Assembly (NCBI RefSeq): GCF_018860635.1
Contig: NZ_JAHKPT010000021.1
Span: forward strand, 404,674 to 468,673
Source of the DNA: Aliiglaciecola lipolytica
GTDB lineage: Bacteria > Pseudomonadota > Gammaproteobacteria > Enterobacterales > Alteromonadaceae
Length of the DNA stretch: 64,000 bases
Direction of reading: 5' to 3'
Below the pieces are notes generated by a model that was not told the origin of the DNA, ran no database searches, and saw only the letters and a list, made by a program, of their open reading frames with translations. Below, piece after piece: positions 54,412-63,608 of the stretch; position 1 is the stretch's first letter; every line of letters starts with the position of its first letter. The position numbers and the translations under genes are program-made.

Positions 54412-55317
54412 TTAACTCAGCTTTATTTTTAAATCGTCTTTGTAACGTCGCGATAGATTTAAGGTGTTACCCGCCTTTAAGGTTATTTTACCGTCGCCAC
54501 TGGGCTGATACTGTATATTGTCTATGGCCGCTAAGTTCACGGCAAAGCTGCGGTGAACTCGACTAAAACCTTTATCACTCAGTCGGGCTATGGTGTCGTT
54601 TAACGTGCCTCGCAAAGGATAGATGCGTCCTTGTTTGTGTAAATTCACATAGTTTCCGGCTGATTCTAACCATTCAATTTCATCGATTTTCACTAAAAAC
54701 TCTTTATCTAGCTTTTTGACTAATAAAAAATCCGGTGACGGAGCGGGCGAGGGCGCAGACATTGAGTCGGGTTTTGCACAAACCGCTTCTTCTTGGTCAT
54801 TGACTAAACTCGCTTCTCCTTTAAGTCGTGCATAAAGCGACTGCATAACTTGATACAGAATTAACCAGAATACATATCCCCATGCATCTTTGCGGTATTC
54901 GTACCAAAATTCCCTCAGCCAAGGGGAGAAATCGTAATTTCCACCGTCTAACATGTAGACCCATTCTCGAAACATCACCATTAAGCCGACATGGGCCGCT
55001 GAATATAAAATAGTGATCAAAAAATGGATAAAAAGCTGTCGACCTAGATTGGCAAAACGCAGTGGCATGCGAGCAAATAATGCGACAATAAACGGCAACA
55101 AAATGAGTGTGCTTAATGCACTAGAATATTCCCAAACATAGGGTTCCCACATCTGAATTTGAACATCATTAGAGCGATTATGTTCCATCCAAACACTGGA
55201 GGCATTAATACTGTTATTAATAAGTAGATAAGCTGCAATCAGCAAATAGCTATACAGATATTTATGTTGGTCGAATTTTTCAAACCAAGTTGATTTTTGT
55301 TTATCCCGCATATCCAC
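54412..55317 (-). CDS. Membrane-bound LytTR-family transcriptional regulator
   Basis: The 301-residue protein has four predicted N-terminal membrane helices (about residues 20-160), a linker rich in Ser/Pro/Ala, and a C-terminal LytTR DNA-binding domain (WLESAGNYVNLHKQGRIYPL, FSRVHRSFAVNLAAIDNIQY). Such proteins regulate from the membrane without a phosphorylated receiver. It is divergent from an acyltransferase gene with about 100 bases between and may control it. Start is a GTG at 55317 or an ATG at 55311. Confidence 0.88.
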   Translation of the reverse strand: MDMRDKQKSTWFEKFDQHKYLYSYLLIAAYLLINNSINASSVWMEHNRSNDVQIQMWEPYVWEYSSALSTLILLPFIVALFARMPLRFANLGRQLFIHFLITILYSAAHVGLMVMFREWVYMLDGGNYDFSPWLREFWYEYRKDAWGYVFWLILYQVMQSLYARLKGEASLVNDQEEAVCAKPDSMSAPSPAPSPDFLLVKKLDKEFLVKIDEIEWLESAGNYVNLHKQGRIYPLRGTLNDTIARLSDKGFSRVHRSFAVNLAAIDNIQYQPSGDGKITLKAGNTLNLSRRYKDDLKIKLS

Positions 55318-55423
55318 CGCTTATCCCTTTTGCCTTTCGATTGGTCATTGCGCTCTGTTTTTATTGTGTTTTGAGGCGGATGCTAAATCAACACATTTCT
55401 TTTACAAGCGGTGGGAATTAAAC

Positions 55424-56584
55424 ATGACACTATCATCTAATCAACGTCGTTATGATATTGATTGGCTAAGAAACTTAGCCTTTTTGATCCTGATTTTCTA
55501 TCACATTGGAATGTACTATGTGTTTGATTGGGGCTGGCATATTAAGAGCGCAGAAACGTTTCGTTGGTTACAAGAAGTGATGATTTTAACCAATACATGG
55601 CGCATGTCGTTGTTATTTTTTATCAGCGCTATGGCATTGTCATTAATTGAAAAACGCTACTCCATTTGGAGTTTAATGGGACTTAGAACCAACCGCTTAT
55701 TTGTGCCTTTGATATTTGGCATGTTTGTCATAGTCGCACCTCAAGTATATATCGAGGCACGGGCTCAATACTTAATTCCAGAAGGATTTTGGTCATTTTG
55801 GGTGGAATATATCAATCCCAATACGGATTTACTAAAAGAACATCAGTCGATTATCGGTTTGCTCACCTGGAATCATCTTTGGTTTTTACCCTATTTGTGG
55901 ATTTACAGTTTAATTGTATTGGTGATTAGGCCATTGTTGGCCAACGTTATTGGCAGCAGGTTTTTTCAAAATATTCCCTTTGTGGTGGCTTTTATTTGCA
56001 TAGTCGCAGGGCTGTTACTGGTGTACTTAACCTTGCGTCTTGCTTATCCCACTACCCACGATCTAACCAATGATTGGTATAATCATGCTAAGTCTTTTCT
56101 AATTTTTGTATTTGGCTATACTTTTGCCCAACAAATGCGCTGGTGGAATACTGTTATTGCTAAGCGTCGTTGGTTTTTATATCTGGCCATTTTAGGCTAT
56201 TTGTTTATTGTTGCTGACAGAAACGGCGATTTTACCTGGCTGGCCGAGCAATATGAGGGTTCGATTGCAGTGCGAGGCCTGTACGGCACGATTTTTATCA
56301 TTAACCTTTGGGCTTGGATATTTAGCTTAGTGGGCTACGCAGGCCAATATTTAAATCGTCCAGCAAAATTTGTTAGCTATGCAAATAAAGCCGTATTGCC
56401 TTGGTATATGTTTCACCAAACCCTTATTGTGATGCTAGCTTGGTATCTAAAGCCTTATAACTTGCCTACATTTTTTGATTTTCTTTTGATATTGTCCGGC
56501 ACCGTCACTGGATGTCTAATCGGCTATGAAATTGTCAAACGTACTGCAATCACGAGGTGGTTGTTTGGTCTGAAACACAGCTAA
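55424..56584 (+). CDS. Membrane acyltransferase (acyltransferase 3 / OpgC-like family)
   Basis: The ATG at 55424 (GTGGGAA upstream) gives 386 residues with about ten membrane helices. It starts RRYDIDWLRNLAFLILIFYH, with the catalytic histidine in YHIGMY, and carries WNHLWFLPYLWIY and WYMFHQTLIVMLAWYL. The family O-acylates sugars such as membrane-derived glucans or surface polysaccharides from a membrane donor; the target is unknown here. Divergent LytTR gene probably regulates it. A hairpin terminator follows. Confidence 0.9.
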   Translation: MTLSSNQRRYDIDWLRNLAFLILIFYHIGMYYVFDWGWHIKSAETFRWLQEVMILTNTWRMSLLFFISAMALSLIEKRYSIWSLMGLRTNRLFVPLIFGMFVIVAPQVYIEARAQYLIPEGFWSFWVEYINPNTDLLKEHQSIIGLLTWNHLWFLPYLWIYSLIVLVIRPLLANVIGSRFFQNIPFVVAFICIVAGLLLVYLTLRLAYPTTHDLTNDWYNHAKSFLIFVFGYTFAQQMRWWNTVIAKRRWFLYLAILGYLFIVADRNGDFTWLAEQYEGSIAVRGLYGTIFIINLWAWIFSLVGYAGQYLNRPAKFVSYANKAVLPWYMFHQTLIVMLAWYLKPYNLPTFFDFLLILSGTVTGCLIGYEIVKRTAITRWLFGLKHS

Positions 56585-56597
56585 TAGTAAAAATAAT

Positions 56598-56620
56598 ACC
56601 CACAAAAATACTGGGTTTTT
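56598..56620 (+). terminator. Terminator after the acyltransferase gene
   Basis: ACCCA and TGGGT pair around a nine-base loop followed by five T residues. A short stem, so moderate strength. Confidence 0.55.
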
Positions 56621-56645
56621 CATTCGATTGTAATAATTGTATAAT
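56617..56645 (+). promoter_or_regulatory. Promoter of nadA
   Basis: TTTTCA, 17 bases, TATAAT. The following AAACA-N9-TGTTT inverted repeat near 56651-56669 could be an operator, but no known NAD repressor site fits exactly. Confidence 0.6.
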
Positions 56646-56681
56646 ACGCAAACATGTTAACCCTGTTTACAAGAGACCATA

Positions 56682-57740
56682 ATGACGCAGGTGAATCGCA
56701 TCGATTCTATTGACTACCCATTTCCGGCAAAACCAGAAGTACTCAACGCAGCACAAAACGCTTTTTATACTGATGAAATTAAACGTTTATTGGTTGAAAA
56801 AAACGCAGTTTTAGTTGCCCACTATTACACCGATCCTGAAATTCAGGCACTGGCCGAGGCTACCGGTGGCTTTATCTCTGATTCATTAGAGATGGCAAGA
56901 TACGGCCGCGATAGTGATGCACAAACGCTGATTGTTGCAGGCGTGAAATTTATGGGCGAGACCTCAAAAATATTGAGCCCCCAAAAGACGGTGCTAATGC
57001 CAACTTTAGAGGCTACTTGTTCGTTGGACTTAGGCTGTCCAATTGATGAGTTTAGTGCGTTTTGTGATGCCCATCCAGATCACACCGTAGTAGTGTATGC
57101 GAATACCTCCGCAGCGGTGAAAGCGCGAGCAGATTGGGTAGTGACATCCAGTATTGCCCTGGAAATCGTCGAACATTTGGACGCCATGGGTGAAAAAATT
57201 CTGTGGGGACCTGATCGACACTTAGGTGCATACATCGCCAAACAAACCGGTGCCGACATGTTGATGTGGCAAGGTGAGTGTATTGTGCACGACGAGTTCT
57301 CAGCAAAAGCGCTGCAAAACATGAAGCACCTGCATCCTGAAGCAGCAGTATTAGTGCATCCTGAGTCACCAGCCAGTGTAGTTGAAATGGCCGACGCGGT
57401 GGGCTCTACTACTCAATTAATCAAAGCATCTCAGACCTTAAGTAATGAAAAGTTCATTGTCGCTACTGACCGCGGTATTTTTTATAAAATGCAGCAATTA
57501 GCGCCCCACAAAACGTTTTATGAAGCCCCAACTGGCGGCAACGGTGCAACCTGTAAAAGCTGCGCTCACTGTCCATGGATGGCGATGAATGGCTTAAAAG
57601 CGATTTACGATTCATTGATGGATAATAGCGGACATGAAATTTTTGTAGACGAGGCACTTAGACAAAAAGCCTTAGTTCCGCTAAATCGTATGCTCGATTT
57701 TGCCGCTGAACTAAAAATGAAAGTAGTCGGCAACGCCTAG
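56682..57740 (+). CDS. nadA: Quinolinate synthase NadA
   Basis: The 352-residue iron-sulfur enzyme condenses iminoaspartate with dihydroxyacetone phosphate to quinolinate in NAD synthesis. Conserved cysteines lie in [25 protein letters not shown] and [16 protein letters not shown] (the C-x2-C-x2-C cluster region), consistent with a 4Fe-4S cluster. Own promoter and terminator flank it; nadB is not in the window. Confidence 0.97.
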   Translation: MTQVNRIDSIDYPFPAKPEVLNAAQNAFYTDEIKRLLVEKNAVLVAHYYTDPEIQALAEATGGFISDSLEMARYGRDSDAQTLIVAGVKFMGETSKILSPQKTVLMPTLEATCSLDLGCPIDEFSAFCDAHPDHTVVVYANTSAAVKARADWVVTSSIALEIVEHLDAMGEKILWGPDRHLGAYIAKQTGADMLMWQGECIVHDEFSAKALQNMKHLHPEAAVLVHPESPASVVEMADAVGSTTQLIKASQTLSNEKFIVATDRGIFYKMQQLAPHKTFYEAPTGGNGATCKSCAHCPWMAMNGLKAIYDSLMDNSGHEIFVDEALRQKALVPLNRMLDFAAELKMKVVGNA

Positions 57741-57768
57741 TTTATCAATTTCATCAGTGGTTAATTTG

Positions 57769-57798
57769 AAATGCCAGCCATGCTGGCATTTCATTTTT
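57769..57798 (+). terminator. Terminator after nadA
   Basis: GAAATGCCAGC and GCTGGCATTTC form an 11-bp stem around CAT, followed by A and five T residues. Confidence 0.9.
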
Positions 57799-57854
57799 GC
57801 TTCACCTAAACCCTATAAAGTTACACCACCCAACAAACCACATAGGATTATGCC

Positions 57855-58442
57855 ATGTTAGATTTGAGTAAATACAAAGGGATTGTTTTTGACATGGATG
57901 GCACCTTGATAGATTCAATGGGGTCACATGCAACCGCTTGGCAACAAACCTGTGACAGTTTCGGAATTCCTTACGATAGAGAATATATTCACTCTCTTGG
58001 CGGCGTACCTACCAGAGAAATTGCCAAACTACTGAATGAAAAGTATGGTCTAAACTGCGATTTAGATGGTGTCGCTAAGAAAAAGCGCGATGCATGGCTT
58101 GCTCTTGATGATAACCTGACAATCATTCCGGACACTTTTGAAGTTATGCAGAGGTATCAAGGCAAGTTAAAAATGGGCGTTGGTACAGGTTCAGAGCGGA
58201 CTAACGCGATTCGCATGTTAACTGAAACCGGATTGTTAGACAGATTAGAGACGGTTGTTACTTCATCCGATGTTACGCAGGGTAAGCCCCATGGCGAAAC
58301 ATTTTTAACGGTGGCTAAAAATATGGGATTAACCGCTAATGAATGTGTCGTGTTTGAAGACACCAAAATAGGTAAACAAGCAGCCGAAAATGCAGGGATG
58401 GACTGCATTATGGTAATAAATGGAAAAATCCAACTTCCTTAA
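57855..58442 (+). CDS. HAD-family beta-phosphoglucomutase-like phosphatase (YqaB type)
   Basis: The 195-residue protein starts with the HAD nucleophile motif VFDMDGTLIDSMGSH, then a helical cap, GVGTGSERTNAI (motif II), TQGKPHGETF (motif III lysine) and VFEDTKIGKQAAENAGM (motif IV). It resembles YqaB/fructose-1-phosphate phosphatase. Real substrate uncertain. Confidence 0.9.
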   Translation: MLDLSKYKGIVFDMDGTLIDSMGSHATAWQQTCDSFGIPYDREYIHSLGGVPTREIAKLLNEKYGLNCDLDGVAKKKRDAWLALDDNLTIIPDTFEVMQRYQGKLKMGVGTGSERTNAIRMLTETGLLDRLETVVTSSDVTQGKPHGETFLTVAKNMGLTANECVVFEDTKIGKQAAENAGMDCIMVINGKIQLP

Positions 58443-58664
58443 CTTTTTGAACAAGTATTAATCACTATTATTAAACCTTAGCAAATAATGCTAAATAATA
58501 ATCCTACAAACGCCAGTTTATTGGTTTTTCTACTTGCTTACGGGCGCGTATTTCCCTAACATACGCACCCGTCTGAAAGTGACGGCAAGTAACATACTTG
58601 AGTAACGCGCACGCCGAGCGCCGATTTTAATGTTTACATTTTATATCGAAACGGGGAAGAATTT
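58443..58664. other. Intergenic region before the tRNA-Ser repeats
   Basis: No gene seen. The promoter for the tRNA-Ser transcript is presumably in the right part (near TTTACATTTTATATC at 58632-58646), but a clear -35 is missing. Confidence 0.4.
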
Positions 58665-58942
58665 GGAGAGGTGGGTGAAGCCGGCCTCTTTAGGTGCACA
58701 ACACCGCCCGGCTGAACGACCGGACATGAATGTACGGACTGGGTGCCGATCATCATGGATGTGTTAGCTCTGAGATAATTTCGAAGAGCAAGTGAAACAA
58801 TTTGGAGAGGTGGGTGAAGCCGGCCTCTTTAGGTGCGCAGCACCGCCCGGCTGAACGGCCGGGCATGGATGTACGGACTGGGTGCCGATCATCATGGATG
58901 TGTTAGCTCTGAGATAATTTCGAAGAGCAAGTGAAACAATTT
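58665..58942 (+). repeat. Two 139-bp tandem repeats each starting with tRNA-Ser 5' bases
   Basis: GGAGAGGTGGGTGA begins copies at 58665 and 58804, and the real tRNA begins at 58943: the period is exactly 139. Each copy has 13 of the first 14 tRNA-Ser bases and then a non-tRNA body (CGGCCTCTTTAGGTGC..., TGTTAGCTCTGAGATAATTT, AGCAAGTGAAACAATTT). Copies differ at only a handful of positions. Long stop-free frames on the opposite strand are an artefact of these repeats. Confidence 0.95.
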
Positions 58943-59032
58943 GGAGAGGTGGCTGAGTGGCTGAAGGCGCACGCCTGGAAAGTGTGTTTAGGGTTAAACC
59001 TAACGAGGGTTCGAATCCCTCTCTCTCCGCCA
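58943..59032 (+). tRNA. tRNA-Ser (anticodon GGA)
   Basis: A 90-base class II tRNA with acceptor GGAGAGG/CTCTCTCC arms, anticodon loop CTGGAAA (anticodon GGA), a long variable arm (TGTGTTTAGGGTTAAACCTAACG), T loop GGTTCGAATCC and encoded CCA. A good terminator follows nine bases later. Confidence 0.97.
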
Positions 59033-59040
59033 AATTTATC

Positions 59041-59073
59041 AAAAAAACCAGCAACTTAGTTGCTGGTTTTTTT
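59041..59073 (+). terminator. Terminator after tRNA-Ser
   Basis: AAAAAAACCAGCAAC and GTTGCTGGTTTTTTT form a perfect 15-bp stem around TTA, giving strong termination in both directions. Confidence 0.93.
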
Positions 59074-59579
59074 GTTTGGGATCAATTTGGGATCAGTTCC
59101 ACTAAGTTCAGATATGTTTATTCTATTGTTTTCACTATGCAATAAACTCATGGACAGGCATATTTTAAGATAGTAGGAATTGTTGAAATCAACAATAAAG
59201 TCATGGACAGGCATATTTTAGAAGTAGAAAGTCATGGATGAAAGTCATGGACAGGCATAAACTCATGGACAGGCATATTTTAAGATAGTAGGAATTGTTG
59301 AAATCAAAACCTTCGGGGTCAGCTCCCTTTGATTTCAGAGTAAATGATTTCCATCTTTCTCAAAACCTGTGGGATCTGGCCCCGCTGATTTCGTAGACGC
59401 AGGGGTCTTTTGCCAGTGTCTAAGCCCACGTATTTTATAAAATCCAACTTTTCAGTAACAAACAATGACCCGGTTAGCAAAAATAATGCTTTTTACTTTA
59501 GTGTGATTAGTCGGCTAATTTTGGGGTTGACTTTAATGAGTATCGAGTGAAATTAAACAGTAAAAATAAAGAGAATAAA
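59074..59579. repeat. Repeat-rich region with ATGGACAGGCAT copies and an inverted repeat
   Basis: Four copies of ATGGACAGGCAT lie at 59150, 59203, 59247 and 59265. A block of about 50 bases (TAAACTCATGGACAGGCATA and onward to GAAATCAA) occurs twice, 115 bases apart. TGAAATCAAA (59299-59308) and TTTGATTTCA (59338-59347) flank GGGGTCAGCTCCC. These resemble the flanks of Y1 (RAYT-like) transposase elements. No gene seen. Confidence 0.8.
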
Positions 59580-61028
59580 ATGTTCGCAGGTTTAGATTTT
59601 GGTACGTCTAATTGTTCCATTGGTATAATAGAACAAAGTGAACCTGCTCTTATTCCTCTTGAAGATGGCGAAACCACGATTCCTTCTTGTGTATTTTTAG
59701 AGCATGGAGTTATTAAACCAGAAAAAGTATCGGAGACAGATTTATTAGCTCGTGTGGAAGCAGAAAAAGCGGTACAAACCAAAAGAGCTAAAAGTGAAAC
59801 AGACGCGCGGATTTTCACCGATGCTGAACTAATTAATATTTTTCGCAAAATAATCAGAGCTGAAAATCGCGAAGATGCTAAAACTGATCAACGTATGAAA
59901 ACCGTAATGGAAGCGCTGGAGTTGAGCGACGATATTATTATTGGTCGAGAAGCGGAATTAGCGCACATTACAAATCCTGAAAATGGCTTTTACATTAAGT
60001 CGCCCAAATCTTTTTTAGGTGCAAAAATCACCAAAGCTCAACAAGCCATATTTGCATCTGTTATTGAGAAAATGCTGGCGTTTATAAAAGAAGAATCTGA
60101 ATATATAAAGGGCATTGAGCTGGAGAGTGTTGTTATTGGCAGGCCCGTTAATTTTCATGGTTTACAAGAAAAAGACGGAAATAGTCAAGCCCTTAGTATT
60201 CTTACCTCAGCGGCCAAAAAAGTGGGTTTTAAAGATATTGAATTTTTAATGGAACCACTTGCAGCAGCATACGATTATGAAAGACAGTTAAGTCAAGATA
60301 AAGTGGTGCTTATTATTGATTTAGGTGGCGGTACAACAGACTGTTCGGTGGTTAAACTAGGACCCAGTTATATAAGCAGCGATATTCGAGAGAGTAATAT
60401 TCTTGGTTGCTCAGGAAAACGGATAGGGGGCATTGATATTGACAACAAACTAGCGCTAATGGGGATAATGCCGCACTTTGGTAAAGATATTATATTAACT
60501 AACGACCTGCCGATTCCTCCCACATTATTCAGGCAGGCTGTGTGTGTTAATGATGTCGCTGCGCAGCGTGAGTTTAATTCAAATAGAACCGGTGTGGAAT
60601 TGCAACGATATTGTTTTATGTCTTTGGATAATAGAATCGAGCGATTAAAAAAGTTGCGTGACGACAAACTAGGGCTCAAATTAAATAAAAGTTCTGAATT
60701 AACCAAAATAGCACTTTCAACCAACAATTTGACCGAGGTTAATCTCGATTATATTGAATCAAATTTACAAATCTCGGTTAGCCGAGATCAACTAGGTGAT
60801 GCCATCAGTGGCGAATTAAAGCAAATTGAGTCTATCGTGAATGAGTCTTTACTGCAGTCAGGCGCTAAACCCGACACCATTTTTGTAACCGGCGGTACTG
60901 CAATTTCACCCGTCATCAAACAATGGATAAGCGCTATGTTCCCCGATACTGAGATTGTCATTGGGAACCATTTTGGTAGCGTTACAACTGGCCTAATTAC
61001 CCATTCCCAACGCATATTTGGGAACTAA
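59580..61028 (+). CDS. yegD: Hsp70-family ATPase YegD
   Basis: The ATG at 59580 gives 482 residues: MFAGLDFGTSNCSIGIIEQ (phosphate-1 loop), VVIGRPVNFHG, LIIDLGGGTTDCSVV (phosphate-2), and FVTGGTAISPVIKQWI (adenosine site). It matches E. coli YegD over its length but is about 30 residues longer, mainly in the N-terminal third. It has the ATPase domain without a separate DnaK-type substrate domain. Function is unknown. It lies between clusters of ATGGACAGGCAT repeats and may have been moved as a unit. Confidence 0.92.
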   Translation: MFAGLDFGTSNCSIGIIEQSEPALIPLEDGETTIPSCVFLEHGVIKPEKVSETDLLARVEAEKAVQTKRAKSETDARIFTDAELINIFRKIIRAENREDAKTDQRMKTVMEALELSDDIIIGREAELAHITNPENGFYIKSPKSFLGAKITKAQQAIFASVIEKMLAFIKEESEYIKGIELESVVIGRPVNFHGLQEKDGNSQALSILTSAAKKVGFKDIEFLMEPLAAAYDYERQLSQDKVVLIIDLGGGTTDCSVVKLGPSYISSDIRESNILGCSGKRIGGIDIDNKLALMGIMPHFGKDIILTNDLPIPPTLFRQAVCVNDVAAQREFNSNRTGVELQRYCFMSLDNRIERLKKLRDDKLGLKLNKSSELTKIALSTNNLTEVNLDYIESNLQISVSRDQLGDAISGELKQIESIVNESLLQSGAKPDTIFVTGGTAISPVIKQWISAMFPDTEIVIGNHFGSVTTGLITHSQRIFGN

Positions 61029-61051
61029 ATCAGTAAATCATGGATTAAATT

Positions 61052-61063
61052 ATGGACAGGCAT
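61052..61063 (+). repeat. Single ATGGACAGGCAT repeat behind yegD
   Basis: One copy lies 24 bases after the yegD stop, preceded by a degenerate CATGGATTAAAT. It belongs to the same repeat family as those left of yegD. Confidence 0.8.
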
Positions 61064-61264
61064 TTTTAAAGGTAGTGAAAAAAGAGGCCTATAACTTTTA
61101 CTGGAGTCTGATGAAAAGTATTAATGCGTTCGTAATTTAGATAAATACCTATGGAATCATCGGTTTCTGGGAAATGGGCGCTATTGAGCTGAATTTAGTG
61201 CAGGGGGAGGCCTGTCTCTTGTGCAAAGAAACAATTGAAATGAAAAGCGGCTTTAGTGGAGTCG

Positions 61265-62218
61265 TTAGCCTACAGAATTTTTTTGCCGACGTTTTCGCTT
61301 ATAGCGTTTCAAGGTGTCTGATTGCCCTGCAGCCACGCTAAAATTGGTTTCAAAGGTCAAAAACATATCTTGCCAGGTGTGTTCATCCAACCCTAAACGT
61401 TGCAATATGGGTGATTCACTCATATCAATTGCCCCTCTTTTATTGGGATTAAGACTGCGACCAGATAGGTCAACCAACTTAAGATATTCGACTAAATCGA
61501 ACATTAGTCCCTGCGGTTGTGGCTGCTTTGGGTTGCCAACAAAAGGCATTAACGTAGAGGGCTGATAACCTTTCTTAAAATCATGAATACGGCGTTTAAT
61601 ACTGGTGTGGTTAGAAGACTCTGGGGTTGTTGCCATTTTTGCTCGTATAGGGTTTAAATCCACATACACCATACAGGCTGCTAAGGCATGTTCATCTAAC
61701 AGTGCTTGTGATTTGAATCGCCCTTCCCAAAAGTGACCGGTACAGTCATCCTCTTGATTAGCTTGTCGAGCAATCGGCTCATTCAATTCTCGCATAAACC
61801 AGCTAATGTCGGTTAAGCGATTATGATAAACGGACAAGGTTGACTGGAGTGTGATTTGTTCATCGTCTGTGAACACGGGAGCTTCTTTTGAGGTTAACCT
61901 CTGTGAGAGCAAGGTTCCTTTGTGAAGCTTGTGCCAGCGCTGAGCAATCTCTGTATCCGTCCAATGTTTAGCTTTGTCAGCATTCACATGTAAAACCACA
62001 TGGGTGTGATTGCTCATCACTGCATAGGCACAAACTTCGATGGCAAATACGGTGGTTAAAAACAATAACCTGTCTTCTACCCACTGGCGACGATGCTCAT
62101 AGCTTTTCCCTGTCAGTTCATCTTCACCACACAAAAAGGCACGCCGGACACATCGGGATACACAATGATAATAAGGGGTATCTGAAAGATTGATTTGTCG
62201 CTTCCTTGCCAGTGGCAT
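61265..62218 (-). mobile_element. Y1 (IS200-like/RAYT) transposase
   Basis: The 317-residue product has the Y1_Tnp fold: start NLSDTPYYHCVSRCVRRAFL, the HUH motif in AYAVMSNHTHVVLHV, the GHFWEGRFKSQ loop and the catalytic tyrosine in ACMVYVDLNPIRAKM. RAYT-type proteins act on REP hairpins. The C-terminus is extended and basic (LKRYKRKRRQKN). GGGAG precedes the ATG. Flanking repeats are in opposite orientations on the two sides (ATGGACAGGCAT left, GGCTGTCCATG right). It is intact, so it may be active; subfamily not determined. Confidence 0.88.
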
Positions 62219-62506
62219 AATTCACTCCCTGAATTAATCATACTAAAGCATAGTTGATTCTATTTTCCTAAGAGTCTAGTTCTAGTCTAGTTTGTGGCTG
62301 TCCATGTTTGTACATGTTTGTATGCAATGGCTGTCCATGTTTGTACTCATGTTTGTAAAACCTTGGAAGAGATGAAGGGATAGTATAGCCCAGAAGTAAA
62401 CAAGCTATTTAATAATGTTAAAAATTTTAAGCGTATACACAAGAGAACTCAATCAGTTGAGTTTAGTGGCGCTGCAGATGGGGGGGAACTCTCTTCGCCA
62501 AATACT
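62219..62506. repeat. Right flank of the transposase with inverted GGCTGTCCATG copies
   Basis: Two copies of GGCTGTCCATGTTTGTAC lie at 62296 and 62329, with CATGTTTGTA repeated between and after them. They are inverted relative to the left ATGGACAGGCAT copies, matching over the core ATGGACAG. The rest, up to 62506, is unassigned; an open frame from 62415 runs through a terminator and is not a gene. Confidence 0.75.
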
Positions 62507-62540
62507 AAAACCTGCGAATCGAAAGGTTCGCGGGTTTTTT
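62507..62540. terminator. Bidirectional terminator before the LysR gene end
   Basis: AAAACCTGCGAA and TTCGCGGGTTTTTT pair (one G-U) around TCGAAAGG. A and T runs flank it, so it can end the leftward LysR transcript. Confidence 0.85.
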
Positions 62541-62557
62541 GTAATTGGCGGTAGGAA

Positions 62558-63493
62558 CTACTTAATATTTTCCTGCGTTAACACCCCTTTATTAATCAGT
62601 TGCGCAAAAACCTCTGCGCACTTTATTCTGAAATGTTCTCTGAGCAATCGCACGGCTGGAGTAATTGTTTGTCTGCTTGGGCAGATCAGCCATAGTTCCG
62701 TCGGTTTGGGGGCAAATTCCTTTAATATCGGCACAACTTTGTCGTCAAGTAGGTCGTTCGACATATCTAAGCTAGACTTTGTCGCTATGCCTTTTCCATT
62801 TACACACCAACGCCTAACCAACTCGGCGTCGTTTGAAGCTCGATTACTTTGTACTTTTACTTTTATCGATTTTTCATTGTGATCGAATTCCCAAACGTCG
62901 TGAATAATGTCATGAAGTTGATATAAAAGGCCGTTATGGGTGGTTAAATCATTGGGATGTTGTGGTAACCCGTTGTTTTTCAAATATTCGGTTGTTGCAC
63001 AAATTACACGGGGAACCTTGCAAATTTTAAAACCATATAAGTTTGCATCATTCGGTGTGCCATAGCGTAAAGCGATATCAACAGGATCTCGATAGAAGTC
63101 AATATTACTGTCACTAATATGTAATTTGACGCTAACGCCTGCGTGCTCATGCATAAACTCATCAAGCCAAGGTAGAATTAAATTGCGACCTAAATCTGAA
63201 GGTACCGAAATTCTTAATTCACCATCAATGACATCTAAATCCTCTTTCACATTTTGCTTAGCGAAATTGAGTAATTGTAATGCTTGTTCACAGTTGGGAA
63301 TGTATTTTTCACCGGCAACGGAGAGCCTCAAATGTCGGGTGGTTCGGATAAATAACTCAACCCCTAACGCACGTTCAACTCGCTTTATAGCAGCGCTTGC
63401 TGTTGCTGTGCGCATATCTAAACTTTCTGCCGCCGCTGTAATATTGCGAAATTCAGCCACTTTTAAAATTACGTTAAGGTCTTCTAGTAACAT
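62558..63493 (-). CDS. LysR-family transcriptional regulator
   Basis: The ATG at 63493 gives 311 residues with an N-terminal helix-turn-helix (LNVILKVAEFRNITAAAESL, RTATASAAIKRVERALGVEL, FIRTTRHLRLS) and a LysR substrate domain. It is divergent from a quinone-oxidoreductase-like gene, the usual arrangement for a LysR regulator and its target. Ligand unknown; regulation of that gene is inferred. Confidence 0.92.
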   Translation of the reverse strand: MLLEDLNVILKVAEFRNITAAAESLDMRTATASAAIKRVERALGVELFIRTTRHLRLSVAGEKYIPNCEQALQLLNFAKQNVKEDLDVIDGELRISVPSDLGRNLILPWLDEFMHEHAGVSVKLHISDSNIDFYRDPVDIALRYGTPNDANLYGFKICKVPRVICATTEYLKNNGLPQHPNDLTTHNGLLYQLHDIIHDVWEFDHNEKSIKVKVQSNRASNDAELVRRWCVNGKGIATKSSLDMSNDLLDDKVVPILKEFAPKPTELWLICPSRQTITPAVRLLREHFRIKCAEVFAQLINKGVLTQENIK

Positions 63494-63608
63494 GATTGTC
63501 AAAAATTATTTGATAAAGATTCAATCATTATGCTGTTTTTGTTTCGTTAAGCAAGCTCTATAATTTCTCCCAAGTTGATTAACATTGTCAAAACACAGGA
63601 ATATAATT

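Noticed and set aside
58764-59054. 96-codon minus-strand frame with the phrase EREGFEPSLGL
   Set aside because: This phrase is the familiar antisense translation of a serine tRNA; the frame is a shadow of the tRNA and 139-bp repeats.
62415-62882. 155-codon plus-strand frame
   Set aside because: It runs through a terminator hairpin and into antisense of the LysR gene; only the LysR strand shows family motifs.
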